Positions 41,711-50,345 of a stretch of DNA of 64,000 nucleotides are shown in pieces; position 1 is the first letter of the stretch; every line of letters begins with the position of its first letter. The position numbers were made by a program, and so were the translations under genes. The stretch spans positions 101,541 to 165,540 of the forward strand of contig NZ_MECJ01000038.1 of NCBI RefSeq assembly GCF_014596475.1, in the 5' to 3' direction. The notes under the pieces are model-generated. The model did not search any database, was not told the DNA's origin, and saw only the letters and a program-made list of their open reading frames with translations. The stretch comes from Streptomyces sp. CBMA152 (GTDB lineage Bacteria; Actinomycetota; Actinomycetes; Streptomycetales; Streptomycetaceae).

Positions 41711-43615
41711 GTGACGATCTTGGAGAATATTCGGGGGCCGCACGACCTACAGGCGCTGGACGGCGCCGAACTCGCCGATCTGTCCCAGGAGATCAGGGAC
41801 TTCCTGATCCACGCGGTGGCGCGGACCGGGGGCCATCTCGGGCCCAATCTGGGGGTGGTGGAGCTCTCCATCGCCCTGCACCGGGCCTTCGACTCGCCGG
41901 TCGACCGCATCCTGTGGGACACCGGCCACCAGAGCTACGTACACAAACTGCTCACCGGGCGGCAGGACTTCTCGAAGCTGCGCTCCAAGGGCGGTCTCTC
42001 CGGCTATCCCTCGCGCGCCGAGTCCGAGCACGACGTCATCGAGAACTCGCACGCCTCCACCGTGCTCGGCTGGGCCGACGGCCTCGCCAAGGCCAACCAG
42101 GTACGCGGCCGCTCCGGCCATGTCGTCGCGGTCATCGGCGACGGCGCGCTCACCGGCGGCATGGCCTGGGAGGCGCTGAACAACATCGCCGCCGCCCGGG
42201 ACCGCCCGCTGATCATCGTCGTCAACGACAACGAGCGCTCGTACAGCCCCACCATCGGCGGCCTCGCCAACCACCTCGCCACGCTGCGCACCACCGACGG
42301 CTACGAGCGCTTCCTCGCCTGGGGCAAACAGGTGCTCCAGCAGACGCCCGTGATCGGGCAGCCGCTGTACGAGTCGCTGCACGGCGCCAAGAAGGGGTTC
42401 AAGGACGCCTTCGCGCCCCAGGGCATGTTCGAGGACCTGGGCCTCAAATACGTCGGGCCGATCGACGGGCACGACATCGCGACCGTCGAGTCGGCGCTGC
42501 GTCGAGCCAAGCGCTTCCACGGCCCGGTGCTCGTGCACTGCCTCACCGAGAAGGGGCGCGGCTACCAGCCGGCCCTGGACGACGAGGCCGACCGCTTCCA
42601 CGCCGTCAACGCGATGGACCCGCTCACCTGTGTACCGCTCACCCCCTCCAACGGCCCTTCCTGGACCTCGGTGTTCGGCGCGGAGCTGGCCCGGCTCGGC
42701 GGGGAGCGGCGGGACATCGTGGCGATCACGGCGGCGATGCTGCACCCGACCGGCCTGACCGAGTTCGCCGAGCGCTTCCCGGACCGGGTGTGGGACGTGG
42801 GGATCGCCGAGCAGCACGCGGCGGTCTCGGCGGCCGGGCTCGCCACGGGCGGGCTGCACCCGGTGGTCGCCGTCTACGCCACCTTCCTCAACCGGGCCTT
42901 CGACCAGGTTCTGATGGATGTGGCGCTGCACCGGTGCGGGGTGACGTTCGTCCTGGACCGGGCCGGGGTCACCGGAGTTGACGGGGCGTCACACAACGGT
43001 ATGTGGGACCTGTCGATCCTTCAGGTGGTGCCCGGGCTGCGGATCGCCGCGCCGCGCGACGCCGCGCGGCTGCGGGCCGAGCTGCGCGAGGCCGTGGAGG
43101 TCGGCGACGCGCCGACCGTGCTGCGCTTCCCCAAGGAGTCGGTGGGCCCCGACATCCCCGCCATCGACCGGGTCGGCGGCATGGACGTGCTGCGCCGCGA
43201 CGAGGACGCCGATGTGCTGATCGTGGCCGTCGGGGTGCTCGCCCCGGTCTGCCTCCAGGCCGCCGACCTGCTCGCCGGGCGCGGCATCCGGTGCACGGTG
43301 GTGGACCCCCGCTGGGTCAAGCCCGTCGACGACCAGCTCGCGCCGCTGGCCGAGCGGCACCGGCTGGTCGCGGTCGCGGAGGACAACAGTCGTACGGGAG
43401 GCGTCGGTTGGGCCGTCGGGCAGGCGCTGCGGGACGCCGGGGTCGACACACCCCTGCGCACCTTCGGCATCCCCGAGCAGTTCCTCGCCCACGCCAAGCG
43501 CGGCGAGGTCCTGGCCGACATCGGGCTCACCCCCGTGGAGATCGCGGGACGGATCAGCGCCGCGCTCGCGGCGAAGGACGAGGCTGTGGTGCGGGAGAAG
43601 GAGAACGACGGATGA
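41711..43615 (+). CDS. dxs: 1-deoxy-D-xylulose-5-phosphate synthase
   Basis: 634 aa, GTG 41711 with AAGGGGG about seven bases upstream. Transketolase-type domains in order: TPP-binding (GDGALTGGMAWEALNN, HDxx.. near residue 140-180), pyrimidine domain (VWDVGIAEQHAAVSAAGLA) and transketolase C-terminal domain (about 500-620). It makes DXP, the first MEP-pathway intermediate. With ispG it supplies precursors for the operon. Stop overlaps the next ATG. The 1.9-kb gene is full length for Dxs. Confidence 0.96.
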   Translation: MTILENIRGPHDLQALDGAELADLSQEIRDFLIHAVARTGGHLGPNLGVVELSIALHRAFDSPVDRILWDTGHQSYVHKLLTGRQDFSKLRSKGGLSGYPSRAESEHDVIENSHASTVLGWADGLAKANQVRGRSGHVVAVIGDGALTGGMAWEALNNIAAARDRPLIIVVNDNERSYSPTIGGLANHLATLRTTDGYERFLAWGKQVLQQTPVIGQPLYESLHGAKKGFKDAFAPQGMFEDLGLKYVGPIDGHDIATVESALRRAKRFHGPVLVHCLTEKGRGYQPALDDEADRFHAVNAMDPLTCVPLTPSNGPSWTSVFGAELARLGGERRDIVAITAAMLHPTGLTEFAERFPDRVWDVGIAEQHAAVSAAGLATGGLHPVVAVYATFLNRAFDQVLMDVALHRCGVTFVLDRAGVTGVDGASHNGMWDLSILQVVPGLRIAAPRDAARLRAELREAVEVGDAPTVLRFPKESVGPDIPAIDRVGGMDVLRRDEDADVLIVAVGVLAPVCLQAADLLAGRGIRCTVVDPRWVKPVDDQLAPLAERHRLVAVAEDNSRTGGVGWAVGQALRDAGVDTPLRTFGIPEQFLAHAKRGEVLADIGLTPVEIAGRISAALAAKDEAVVREKENDG

Positions 43616-45003
43616 CCGAGCCCAAAGGCTTCGACCTGGGCAGACTCCTCGCCGAGCGCGGCGGCGAGCGCTATGAGCTGCACACGAAGTACCTGAATCA
43701 CCAGCTGCCGCGCATGCTCCACACCATCGGCTTCGACAAGGTCTACGAGCGGGCCGAGGGCGCGTACTTCTGGGACGCGGAGGGCCAGGACTACCTCGAC
43801 ATGCTCGCCGGCTTCGGCGTGATGGGCCTGGGCCGCCACCACCCCGTCGTGCGCAAGGCGCTGCACGACGTGCTCGACGCCTCTCTTGCGGACCTCACCC
43901 GCTTCGACTGCCAGCCGTTGCCCGGCCTGCTCGCCGAGAAGCTGCTGGCCCACAGCCCGCACCTGGACCGCGTGTTCTTCGGCAACAGCGGTACGGAGGC
44001 GGTGGAGACCGCGCTGAAGTTCGCCCGGTACGCCACCGGGAAGCCCAGGGTCCTGTACTGCTCGCACGCCTTCCATGGGCTGACCACCGGCTCGCTCTCG
44101 GTCAACGGCGAGTCGGGCTTCCGCGACGGCTTCGCCCCGCTGCTGCCGGACACGGCGGTCCCGCTGGGCGATCTCGCCGTACTGGAGCGGGAGTTGAAGC
44201 GCGGGGACGTGGCCGCGCTGATCGTCGAGCCGATCCAGGGCAAGGGCGTCCTCGAAGCGCCGCCCGGCTATCTGCTCGCGGCCCAGGAGCTCCTGCACCG
44301 GCACAAGGCGCTCCTGATCGCCGACGAGGTGCAGACCGGCCTCGGCAGGACCGGCGACTTCTATGCGTACCAGCACGAGAAGGGCGTCGAGCCGGACCTG
44401 GTGTGTGTGGCCAAGGCGCTCTCCGGCGGCTATGTGCCGGTCGGGGCGACCCTCGGCAAGGAGTGGATCTTCAAGAAGGTGTACTCGTCGATGGACCGGG
44501 TCCTGGTCCACTCGGCGAGCTTCGGCTCCAACGCGCAGGCGATGGCGGCCGGGCTCGCCGTGCTTTCGGTGATGGAGGACGAGGGCGTCGTCGCCAACGC
44601 GCGCGTGACCGGCGAACTGCTCAGATCCCGGCTCGCCGCGCTGGTCGACCGGTACGAGCTGCTGCACGATGTGCGCGGGCGCGGGCTGATGATCGGCATC
44701 GAGTTCGGCAAGCCGTCCTCGATGCGGCTGCGCGGGCGCTGGACGATGCTCCAGGCGGCCCGCAAGGGGCTCTTCGCGCAGATGGTCGTGGTGCCGCTGC
44801 TCCAGAAGCACCGCATCCTCACCCAGGTCTCCGGCGACCACCTGGAGGTCATCAAGCTGATCCCGCCACTGACGATCGGTGAACGCGAGGTGGACCGCTT
44901 CGTCGACGCGTTCACCGCCGTGATGGACGACGCGCACGGCGGGGGCGGCCTGATGTGGGACTTCGGGCGGACGCTGGTGAAGCAGGCGGTGGGGAACCGG
45001 TAG
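43612..45003 (+). CDS. hpnO: Class III aminotransferase, hopanoid-cluster HpnO type
   Basis: 463 aa, ATG 43612 overlapping the dxs stop. PLP fold type I class III: NSGTEAVETALKFARYATGK, phosphate-binding FFGNSGTE, LLIADEVQTGLGRTG with the ring-contacting Asp, and the PLP Lys in CVAKALSGGYVPVG (about residue 268). In hopanoid operons this family aminates the ribosyl-derived side chain to form aminobacteriohopanetriol, so HpnO is the most likely identity. Ornithine-transaminase relatives share the motifs. The operon then ends in the promoter region of the XRE-cupin gene. Confidence 0.85.
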   Translation: MTEPKGFDLGRLLAERGGERYELHTKYLNHQLPRMLHTIGFDKVYERAEGAYFWDAEGQDYLDMLAGFGVMGLGRHHPVVRKALHDVLDASLADLTRFDCQPLPGLLAEKLLAHSPHLDRVFFGNSGTEAVETALKFARYATGKPRVLYCSHAFHGLTTGSLSVNGESGFRDGFAPLLPDTAVPLGDLAVLERELKRGDVAALIVEPIQGKGVLEAPPGYLLAAQELLHRHKALLIADEVQTGLGRTGDFYAYQHEKGVEPDLVCVAKALSGGYVPVGATLGKEWIFKKVYSSMDRVLVHSASFGSNAQAMAAGLAVLSVMEDEGVVANARVTGELLRSRLAALVDRYELLHDVRGRGLMIGIEFGKPSSMRLRGRWTMLQAARKGLFAQMVVVPLLQKHRILTQVSGDHLEVIKLIPPLTIGEREVDRFVDAFTAVMDDAHGGGGLMWDFGRTLVKQAVGNR

Positions 45004-45009
45004 GTGCTG

Positions 45010-45047
45010 TTTTTGCCTCCGAGGCAAAAAATTTGCCTCGGAGGCAA
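45010..45047. promoter_or_regulatory. Double palindromic operator TTGCCTC-N-GAGGCAA upstream of the XRE-cupin gene
   Basis: Two copies of TTGCCTC-N-GAGGCAA are centred at 45020 and 45040, exactly 20 bases apart (two helical turns). The first is extended by Ts and As to 10-1-10 perfect symmetry. The second (45033-45047) overlaps the -35 TTGCCT. With a 17-base spacer and GTGAAT (45056-45061) as -10, transcription would start at the ATG at 45069. The first copy could also act as a hairpin after hpnO. A feedback operator for the adjacent regulator is the simplest reading. Confidence 0.75.
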
Positions 45048-45068
45048 TGCCTTGCGTGAATGGGGTGC

Positions 45069-45677
45069 ATGAGCACTCCCGCCGAAGGCGCCGGGGAGTC
45101 GTCCGGTCCGGCGCTCCCCGATGTCGCCCCGCGTCTGCGTGATCTGCGGCGCCGCCGCGGTCTCACCCTGGAGGCCGCCGCCCCGCGCGCCGGTCTCTCG
45201 CCCGCTCATCTCTCGCGGCTTGAGACGGGCGCCCGCCAGCCCTCGCTGCCGATGCTGCTCGCGCTCGCCCGTACCTACGGTACGACGGTCTCCGAGCTGC
45301 TGGGCGAGATGCCGCCCGAGCGCGAGCCCGTCATCCGGGCCGGCCGTGCCGGGCCCGCCGAGGCCGACGGCTGGACGTACCACCGGGCCGGCCACTCCGG
45401 CCGCGCCATGCAGGCCCTGCGCGTGGAGATCCCGTACGGCACCCAGCGCGAGCTGGTCCGGGTCCACCCCGGCGAGGAGTGGCTGTACGTCCTGGACGGG
45501 CGGCTGCGGCTGAGCCTCGGTGACGCCGTGCACGAACTCGACCCCGGCGACAGCGCGCACTTCGACTCGCTCACGCCGCACCGGATCTCGGCCGTGTCGC
45601 ACGGCGGGGCCGAGTTCCTGTTCGTCCACACCCTGCTGCAGAGCCCCGATCCGCATCCGCACCATCCGCACGGCTGA
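45069..45677 (+). CDS. XRE-family regulator with C-terminal cupin domain
   Basis: 202 aa from ATG 45069; ATG 45060 is in frame but the promoter places the transcript start near 45069, so leaderless translation is likely. An N-terminal HTH (LRDLRRRRGLTLEAAAPRAGLSPAHLSRLETGARQPSLPMLLALARTYG) is followed by a cupin-2 domain (about 115-190: LVRVHPGEEWLYVLDGRLRLSLGDAVHELDPGDSAHFDSLTPHRI). Such proteins sense small molecules in the cupin. It probably regulates itself through the double palindrome and the downstream small gene. A role for the hopanoid operon is plausible but unproven. Confidence 0.92.
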   Translation: MSTPAEGAGESSGPALPDVAPRLRDLRRRRGLTLEAAAPRAGLSPAHLSRLETGARQPSLPMLLALARTYGTTVSELLGEMPPEREPVIRAGRAGPAEADGWTYHRAGHSGRAMQALRVEIPYGTQRELVRVHPGEEWLYVLDGRLRLSLGDAVHELDPGDSAHFDSLTPHRISAVSHGGAEFLFVHTLLQSPDPHPHHPHG

Positions 45678-45687
45678 GAGGTACGAC

Positions 45688-45828
45688 ATGTCGCAGAACC
45701 AGGGATCCGGCGCCGACACCCACGAGACCAAGTTCCCCCGTGGTCTGGTGATCCGGCTCTTCGCCTATCTGATCGCGGGCCACATCTTCGCGGCCTTCCT
45801 CTACCTCCTGTTCACCGTCGGCAAGTGA
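45688..45828 (+). CDS. Small single-pass membrane protein (DUF6126-like)
   Basis: 46 aa from ATG 45688. The protein has a soluble Gln/Asp-rich N-terminus (MSQNQGSGADTHETKFPRG) and one transmembrane helix LVIRLFAYLIAGHIFAAFLYLLF. It resembles the small DUF6126 family found next to XRE-cupin genes, as I recall. GAGAGG lies nine bases upstream. It is separated from the regulator by ten bases and is presumably co-transcribed. Function unknown; an inner-membrane accessory or sensor is possible. Ends ten bases before a convergent gene. Confidence 0.75.
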   Translation: MSQNQGSGADTHETKFPRGLVIRLFAYLIAGHIFAAFLYLLFTVGK

Positions 45829-45838
45829 GGCCCATGAG

Positions 45839-46654
45839 TTACGCGGCGTCGCCGACCAGCCGGTCGCGCAGTCGCTCGCGGGTCTCGGGCGCGAGTTTCA
45901 GCCCTTCCGCCAGATAGCGCTCGGTGGTGCCCCAGGTCTCCTCGATGGTGTCGAAGGCCGCGCGCAGATAGCCGGCGCGGGCGTCGAAGAGGGGGGTGAG
46001 GAGCTCGACGACCTCGGCATTCAGCCCGTTCGGCGAGTCGTCGCTGCGGTGCATCTTGTAGCGGCGGTGCGGGTCGTTGGACTTGAGGTAGTCCGCCTCG
46101 ATCGCCTCGCGCTCGACGCCCACTGCGAGCAGCGACACCGCGATCGACAGGCCCGCGCGGTCCTTGCCCGCGGCGCAGTGCATCAGCGCCGGGACGCTGT
46201 CCTCGGCCAGCGCGTGCAGCACCCGGCTGTGCTCGGCGGTGCGCTGGCGGATGATCGTCCGGTACGAGGCGGCCATCCGGTCCGCGCCCTTGCCGTCGGC
46301 CAGGACCGAGCGCAGCTGGTTGATGTCGCCGTCGCGGACCATCTTCCAGAACTCGGCCCCGTCGGCCGGGTCGGTCAGCGGGATGTTGACATTGCGCACG
46401 CCCGGGAGATCGACGTCGGGGCCTTCGAGCCGCTGGTCGGCCGCGTTGCGGAAGTCGAAGATCGTGTGCAGCCCGAGGGCGGAGAGGAAGGCCGCGTCCT
46501 GCTCCGTCGCATGGGCGAGATGGCCGCTGCGGAAGAGCCGGCCGTGCCGCAGTACACGGCCGTCCACGGTCGGCAGTCCGCCCACATCACGGAAGTTGCG
46601 TACCCCGGAGAGCTCGGGTTCGGTCGAGGGGGCCTGCGGAGTCTGCTGGGTCAC
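45839..46654 (-). CDS. Tyrosine-protein phosphatase (secreted-lacking PTP/DSP type)
   Basis: 271 aa from GTG 46654, ten bases after AGGAG on the minus strand; the frame extends to 46903 but that would run into the divergent promoter. The PTP signature HCAAGKDR (Cys near residue 167, CX5R) is complete, with the N-terminal ELSGVRNFRDVGGLPTVDGRVLRHGRLFRSGHL segment of the tyrosine phosphatase family (IphP-like). It has no signal peptide or membrane segment. Targets are unknown. Divergent from the alpha-galactosidase gene. Confidence 0.88.
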   Translation of the reverse strand: MTQQTPQAPSTEPELSGVRNFRDVGGLPTVDGRVLRHGRLFRSGHLAHATEQDAAFLSALGLHTIFDFRNAADQRLEGPDVDLPGVRNVNIPLTDPADGAEFWKMVRDGDINQLRSVLADGKGADRMAASYRTIIRQRTAEHSRVLHALAEDSVPALMHCAAGKDRAGLSIAVSLLAVGVEREAIEADYLKSNDPHRRYKMHRSDDSPNGLNAEVVELLTPLFDARAGYLRAAFDTIEETWGTTERYLAEGLKLAPETRERLRDRLVGDAA

Positions 46655-46853
46655 GTTGGCTCCTGATGTGGGTGTCGGAAATCGCTCACGGTGGCGCAAT
46701 GCGACGATACGACATGGATTCCTGGGGCAATCATCTCGTTCGACCATGGCCGAAGGCGAGCCCCGCGCGACCGTTGCCCTGACGGGCCCCGCACCCCGAT
46801 CCTGTCCCTGGTGTTCGTGCCTGTGCGTACCTGTGCGGAACTGAGGGGTTGCG

Positions 46854-48995
46854 ATGATCGAGACCGGTGACAAGGGACGGCTGTGGCTGCTCTCCGGCCG
46901 CACCAGTGGCTATGCGCTGCACCTCACAGACCGCGCGGAACTCCTGCATCTGCACTGGGGACCCCGGCTGACCCTCGCCGACGCCGAAGCCCTGTCCGCC
47001 GAGCCCCAGCCGTCCCCCTGGCCCTTCGAGTCACCACTGGATGGCCGGGAGGAGTACACCGTCGAGGGCGGGCCCCGATTCGTGCGCCCCGCGCTCTCCA
47101 TCCGTACGAGGGAAGTGCGCGGCACCGAGTGGACTTTCGAGGGGGCCGCCGTCGACGGGGACGAGCTGCGGCTGCGCTTCACCGACGCCGTGCACCGGCT
47201 CGGGCTGACTCTGTCCTACCGGATGCGCGACGACTCGGACGTGATCGAGCGCTGGGCCACGGTCGCCCACGAAGGCGCGGCCGGGGACCCGGACCTCGAA
47301 CTGCTCCGCGCGGATGCCGCCGTGTGGACGCTGCCGCTGCGTGACGGCTGGCGCGTGAGCCAACTGCACGGCCGCTGGGCCGCCGAGTCCCGGCTCGTAC
47401 GTTCCGAGCTCACCCCGGGCGAGCGCGTCCTCGGCAGCCGCCGGGGCCACACCGGCCATCAGCATCTGCCCTGGGTCGCCCTGGACGAGGGCGACGCCAC
47501 CGAGGAGAGCGGCGAGGTGTACACGTGCGCGCTCGGCTGGTCCGGGTCCTGGCGCACCGCCGTCCAGCACCTCCCGGACGGTCGGGTGCAGATCAACGGC
47601 GGCGCCGGGTACGACGACTCCGGTTTGCTGCTGCTCGCCCCCGGCGACAGCTACAGCACCCCGGTCTTCGCCGGGCTGTGGAGCCCCGGCGGCTTCGGCG
47701 GGGCCAGTCGGGAGTGGCACGCCTGGCAGCTCGCCCGGGTGATCCCGGACGCCGAGCGGGTGCGGCCGGTGCTCTTCAACTCCTGGGAGGCCACCGGCTT
47801 CGCCATCTCCGCACCCCAGCAGCGCGCGCTCGCCCAGCGCGCGGCCGCGATGGGCGTCGAGCTGTTCGTCGTCGACGACGGCTGGTTCGGCGCCCGCACC
47901 GGCGACGCGGCGGGCCTCGGGGACTGGACGCCCCACCCCGAGCGGTTCCCCGGTGGACTGAAGCCCCTGGCCGACGAGGTGCACGCGCTCGGGATGAAGT
48001 TCGGGATCTGGATCGAGCCCGAGATGGTCAACCCGGACAGCGACCTCTACCGGGCGCATCCGGAGTGGGTGCAGCACCAAGTGGGCCGCCGCCGTACCGA
48101 GTTCCGCAACCAGCTCGTTCTCAACCTCGCCCGCCCGGACGTCAGTGAATACCTCTGGGAGCAGCTGGACGCGCTCCTGGCGAGCGCGCCGATCGACTAT
48201 GTGAAGTGGGACTTCAACCGCTGCTTCACCGACGCGGGCTGGCCCGGCGAGGAGTATCCGCAGAAGCTCTGGATCGAGCATGTGCAGTCGCTCTACGGCC
48301 TGTTGGACCGGCTGCGGGCCGCGCACCCGGACGTCGCCTTCGAGTCCTGCTCGGGCGGCGGCGGTCGCATAGACCTCGGCATCCTGTCCCGTACGGACCA
48401 GGTGTGGACCTCCGACAACACCGATCCGCTGGACCGGCTCGCCATCCAGCACGGCTTCAGCCAGCTGCACCCGGCCCGGGTGATGGCGGCGTGGGTCACC
48501 GACAGCCCCAACACCCAGCTGAACGGACGGATCAGCAGTCTGCGCTTCCGCTTCGTGAGCGCGATGGCCGGGGTGCTGGGCATCGGCGGCGACCTCACTC
48601 GCTGGAGCGAGACGGAACTGGCCGAGGCGCGTGACTGGGTGGAGCTCTACAAGGAGATCCGGCCGGTGGTGCAGCTCGGCGCCCAATACCGGCTGCGGCC
48701 CCCGCGCGGCGGGCTCAGCGCGGTCCAGTACACCCGAGGCGACGACACGGTGGTGCTCGCGTACCTCCAGGCCCAGCACCACGGTGAACGACCGCCCGCG
48801 GTACGGCTGCGCGGCCTCGACCCGGCCGCTGTCTACCGCTGCCTGGACACCGGAGCCGTACATCGTGGAGCCCTGTTGCTGCACCGGGGGCTCGACACGG
48901 GGCTGCGCGGCGATCTGGACGCGGCCGTGTTCCGGCTCCGGCGCATCCATCCGCTCCCGGCGCACGCCCCCCACGCTGACCGGACCCGGCCATGA
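46854..48995 (+). CDS. Alpha-galactosidase, GH36 family
   Basis: 713 aa from ATG 46854 with GAGGGG nine bases upstream. N-terminal beta-supersandwich (about 1-300), then a TIM-barrel with VLFNSWEATGFAI, DDGWFGARTGD and LGMKFGIWIEPEMVN. The nucleophile Asp is in YVKWDFNR (near 452), the acid/base Asp in TSDNTDPLDRLAIQ (near 520), and SCSGGGGRID lies between. It hydrolyses alpha-1,6-galactosides such as melibiose or raffinose. No signal peptide is seen, so it acts in the cytoplasm. No transporter is adjacent. Divergent from the phosphatase. Confidence 0.95.
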   Translation: MIETGDKGRLWLLSGRTSGYALHLTDRAELLHLHWGPRLTLADAEALSAEPQPSPWPFESPLDGREEYTVEGGPRFVRPALSIRTREVRGTEWTFEGAAVDGDELRLRFTDAVHRLGLTLSYRMRDDSDVIERWATVAHEGAAGDPDLELLRADAAVWTLPLRDGWRVSQLHGRWAAESRLVRSELTPGERVLGSRRGHTGHQHLPWVALDEGDATEESGEVYTCALGWSGSWRTAVQHLPDGRVQINGGAGYDDSGLLLLAPGDSYSTPVFAGLWSPGGFGGASREWHAWQLARVIPDAERVRPVLFNSWEATGFAISAPQQRALAQRAAAMGVELFVVDDGWFGARTGDAAGLGDWTPHPERFPGGLKPLADEVHALGMKFGIWIEPEMVNPDSDLYRAHPEWVQHQVGRRRTEFRNQLVLNLARPDVSEYLWEQLDALLASAPIDYVKWDFNRCFTDAGWPGEEYPQKLWIEHVQSLYGLLDRLRAAHPDVAFESCSGGGGRIDLGILSRTDQVWTSDNTDPLDRLAIQHGFSQLHPARVMAAWVTDSPNTQLNGRISSLRFRFVSAMAGVLGIGGDLTRWSETELAEARDWVELYKEIRPVVQLGAQYRLRPPRGGLSAVQYTRGDDTVVLAYLQAQHHGERPPAVRLRGLDPAAVYRCLDTGAVHRGALLLHRGLDTGLRGDLDAAVFRLRRIHPLPAHAPHADRTRP

Positions 48996-49225
48996 ACTCC
49001 CTTTCTATATGGGGTTGTTGAGACTGGGCGACAGCCCTGGGGCGGGTCCGGGTGGTACGGACCGGGCCCGTGCCGCCCACGTCGCCCCCGGCCAGGGCGC
49101 CTCGGGTCAGCCGCCGAGCCGACTCGTATACGACCGTGGAAAGTGGTCCGAATCTGGCATTTCACCCGCGTGTGCCGCCGAGTAGCGTCGCTGCCCCCTG
49201 CCGCGGTTGGTGAGGAGGCGGACCC

Positions 49226-50263
49226 ATGTCCGATCCCCGGCAGCACGAGAAGTACGAGCAGTACGAAGGTGGCAGCCCGCAGGCCGAGCGGCTGGTGTTC
49301 GCGGAGCTCGCCGAGCGGATCGTCCGCGTCCAGCGGGTCAACCAGGACAAGGGGCGGCTGTCGGGCCCCGAGCGGGCGTTCCACGCCAAGGCGTCGCTCG
49401 GCGTCGACAACGCCCGGCTGCGGTTCCACCCGGATCTGCCGCTGGGCCTGCGCGAGGGATACGCCCAGCCCGGCGCCGAGTACCGGGCGCTGGTGCGGCT
49501 CTCGAACGCCTCGGGCATCCCGCGCCCCGACGCCGTGCCCGATCTGCGGGGCATCGCCGTGAGCGTCCTGGTCTCCGACGACGAGCGGCACGATCTGCTG
49601 ATGACCAACGCGCCGGTCTCGCACGCCGCCAACGCCCGGGAGTTCGTGGACTTCGCCGAGGTGATGGCCGGTGCCGGCAGCACGGCGGCGATCGCCTGGC
49701 GGCTGCTCGTACGGCTGCCGCGTGTTGTCGGCCGGCCCACCGCCGCGCGGATGCGCCGCACGCTGAACCAGACGGTCGCACGCAAGGTCGCCAGTCTCGC
49801 CGAGGAGCGGTACTGGAGCCGGGCGCCCATCCTGTGGGGCGACGCCGGACCGGTCCGCTACCAGCTGCGGCCGGGTCCCTCCGGGCCGCCCGCCGCGCGC
49901 CCCGACCGGGTCGCGCGGGCCGACCCCGGCTATCTGCGCGCCGAGCTCGCCCGGCGGCTGCGGGCGCGGGACGTGGTGTTCGAGCTGTGCCTCCAGCGCT
50001 TCGCCGACGAGACGCGCACACCCGTCGAGGACGCCTCGGCCGAGTGGCCGGAGACCGTGTCGCCGCCGGTGGCGGTCGGCCTGCTCACGATCCCGCGCCA
50101 GGACATCGACTCGACCGAGGCCCTGGCCACCGCCCGGCGCGTCGAGCAGCTGTCCTTCACCCCCTGGCGTACAACCGAGACATTCCGTCCGCTCGGCAAC
50201 CTCAACCGGTCGCGCGAGGCCGTGTACGGCGCGAGCAGCGCCCGGCGGCTCGGCCAGGAGTGA
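49226..50263 (+). CDS. Catalase-like haem protein
   Basis: 345 aa, shorter than classical catalases (about 480 aa). Distal His is in ERAFHAKASLGV, the equivalent of RVVHAKGAGA; Asn in LVRLSNASG; and the haem-ligand R-x3-Y is near the C-terminus in NRSREAVYGAS. It resembles the small catalase-related family that includes allene-oxide-synthase-like domains. The next gene encodes an alpha-dioxygenase-like haem protein, so this may process its lipid hydroperoxides. Genuine catalase activity is possible as well. ATG follows GGAGG at about 10 bases. Confidence 0.85.
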   Translation: MSDPRQHEKYEQYEGGSPQAERLVFAELAERIVRVQRVNQDKGRLSGPERAFHAKASLGVDNARLRFHPDLPLGLREGYAQPGAEYRALVRLSNASGIPRPDAVPDLRGIAVSVLVSDDERHDLLMTNAPVSHAANAREFVDFAEVMAGAGSTAAIAWRLLVRLPRVVGRPTAARMRRTLNQTVARKVASLAEERYWSRAPILWGDAGPVRYQLRPGPSGPPAARPDRVARADPGYLRAELARRLRARDVVFELCLQRFADETRTPVEDASAEWPETVSPPVAVGLLTIPRQDIDSTEALATARRVEQLSFTPWRTTETFRPLGNLNRSREAVYGASSARRLGQE

Positions 50264-50345
50264 ACGGCCCGGCCGCGACCGAGACCGATCGTGTATCCAC
50301 CGAGAACGAGAACCCTCCGTATGGACCGCCCCGAGGGGGAATCCG

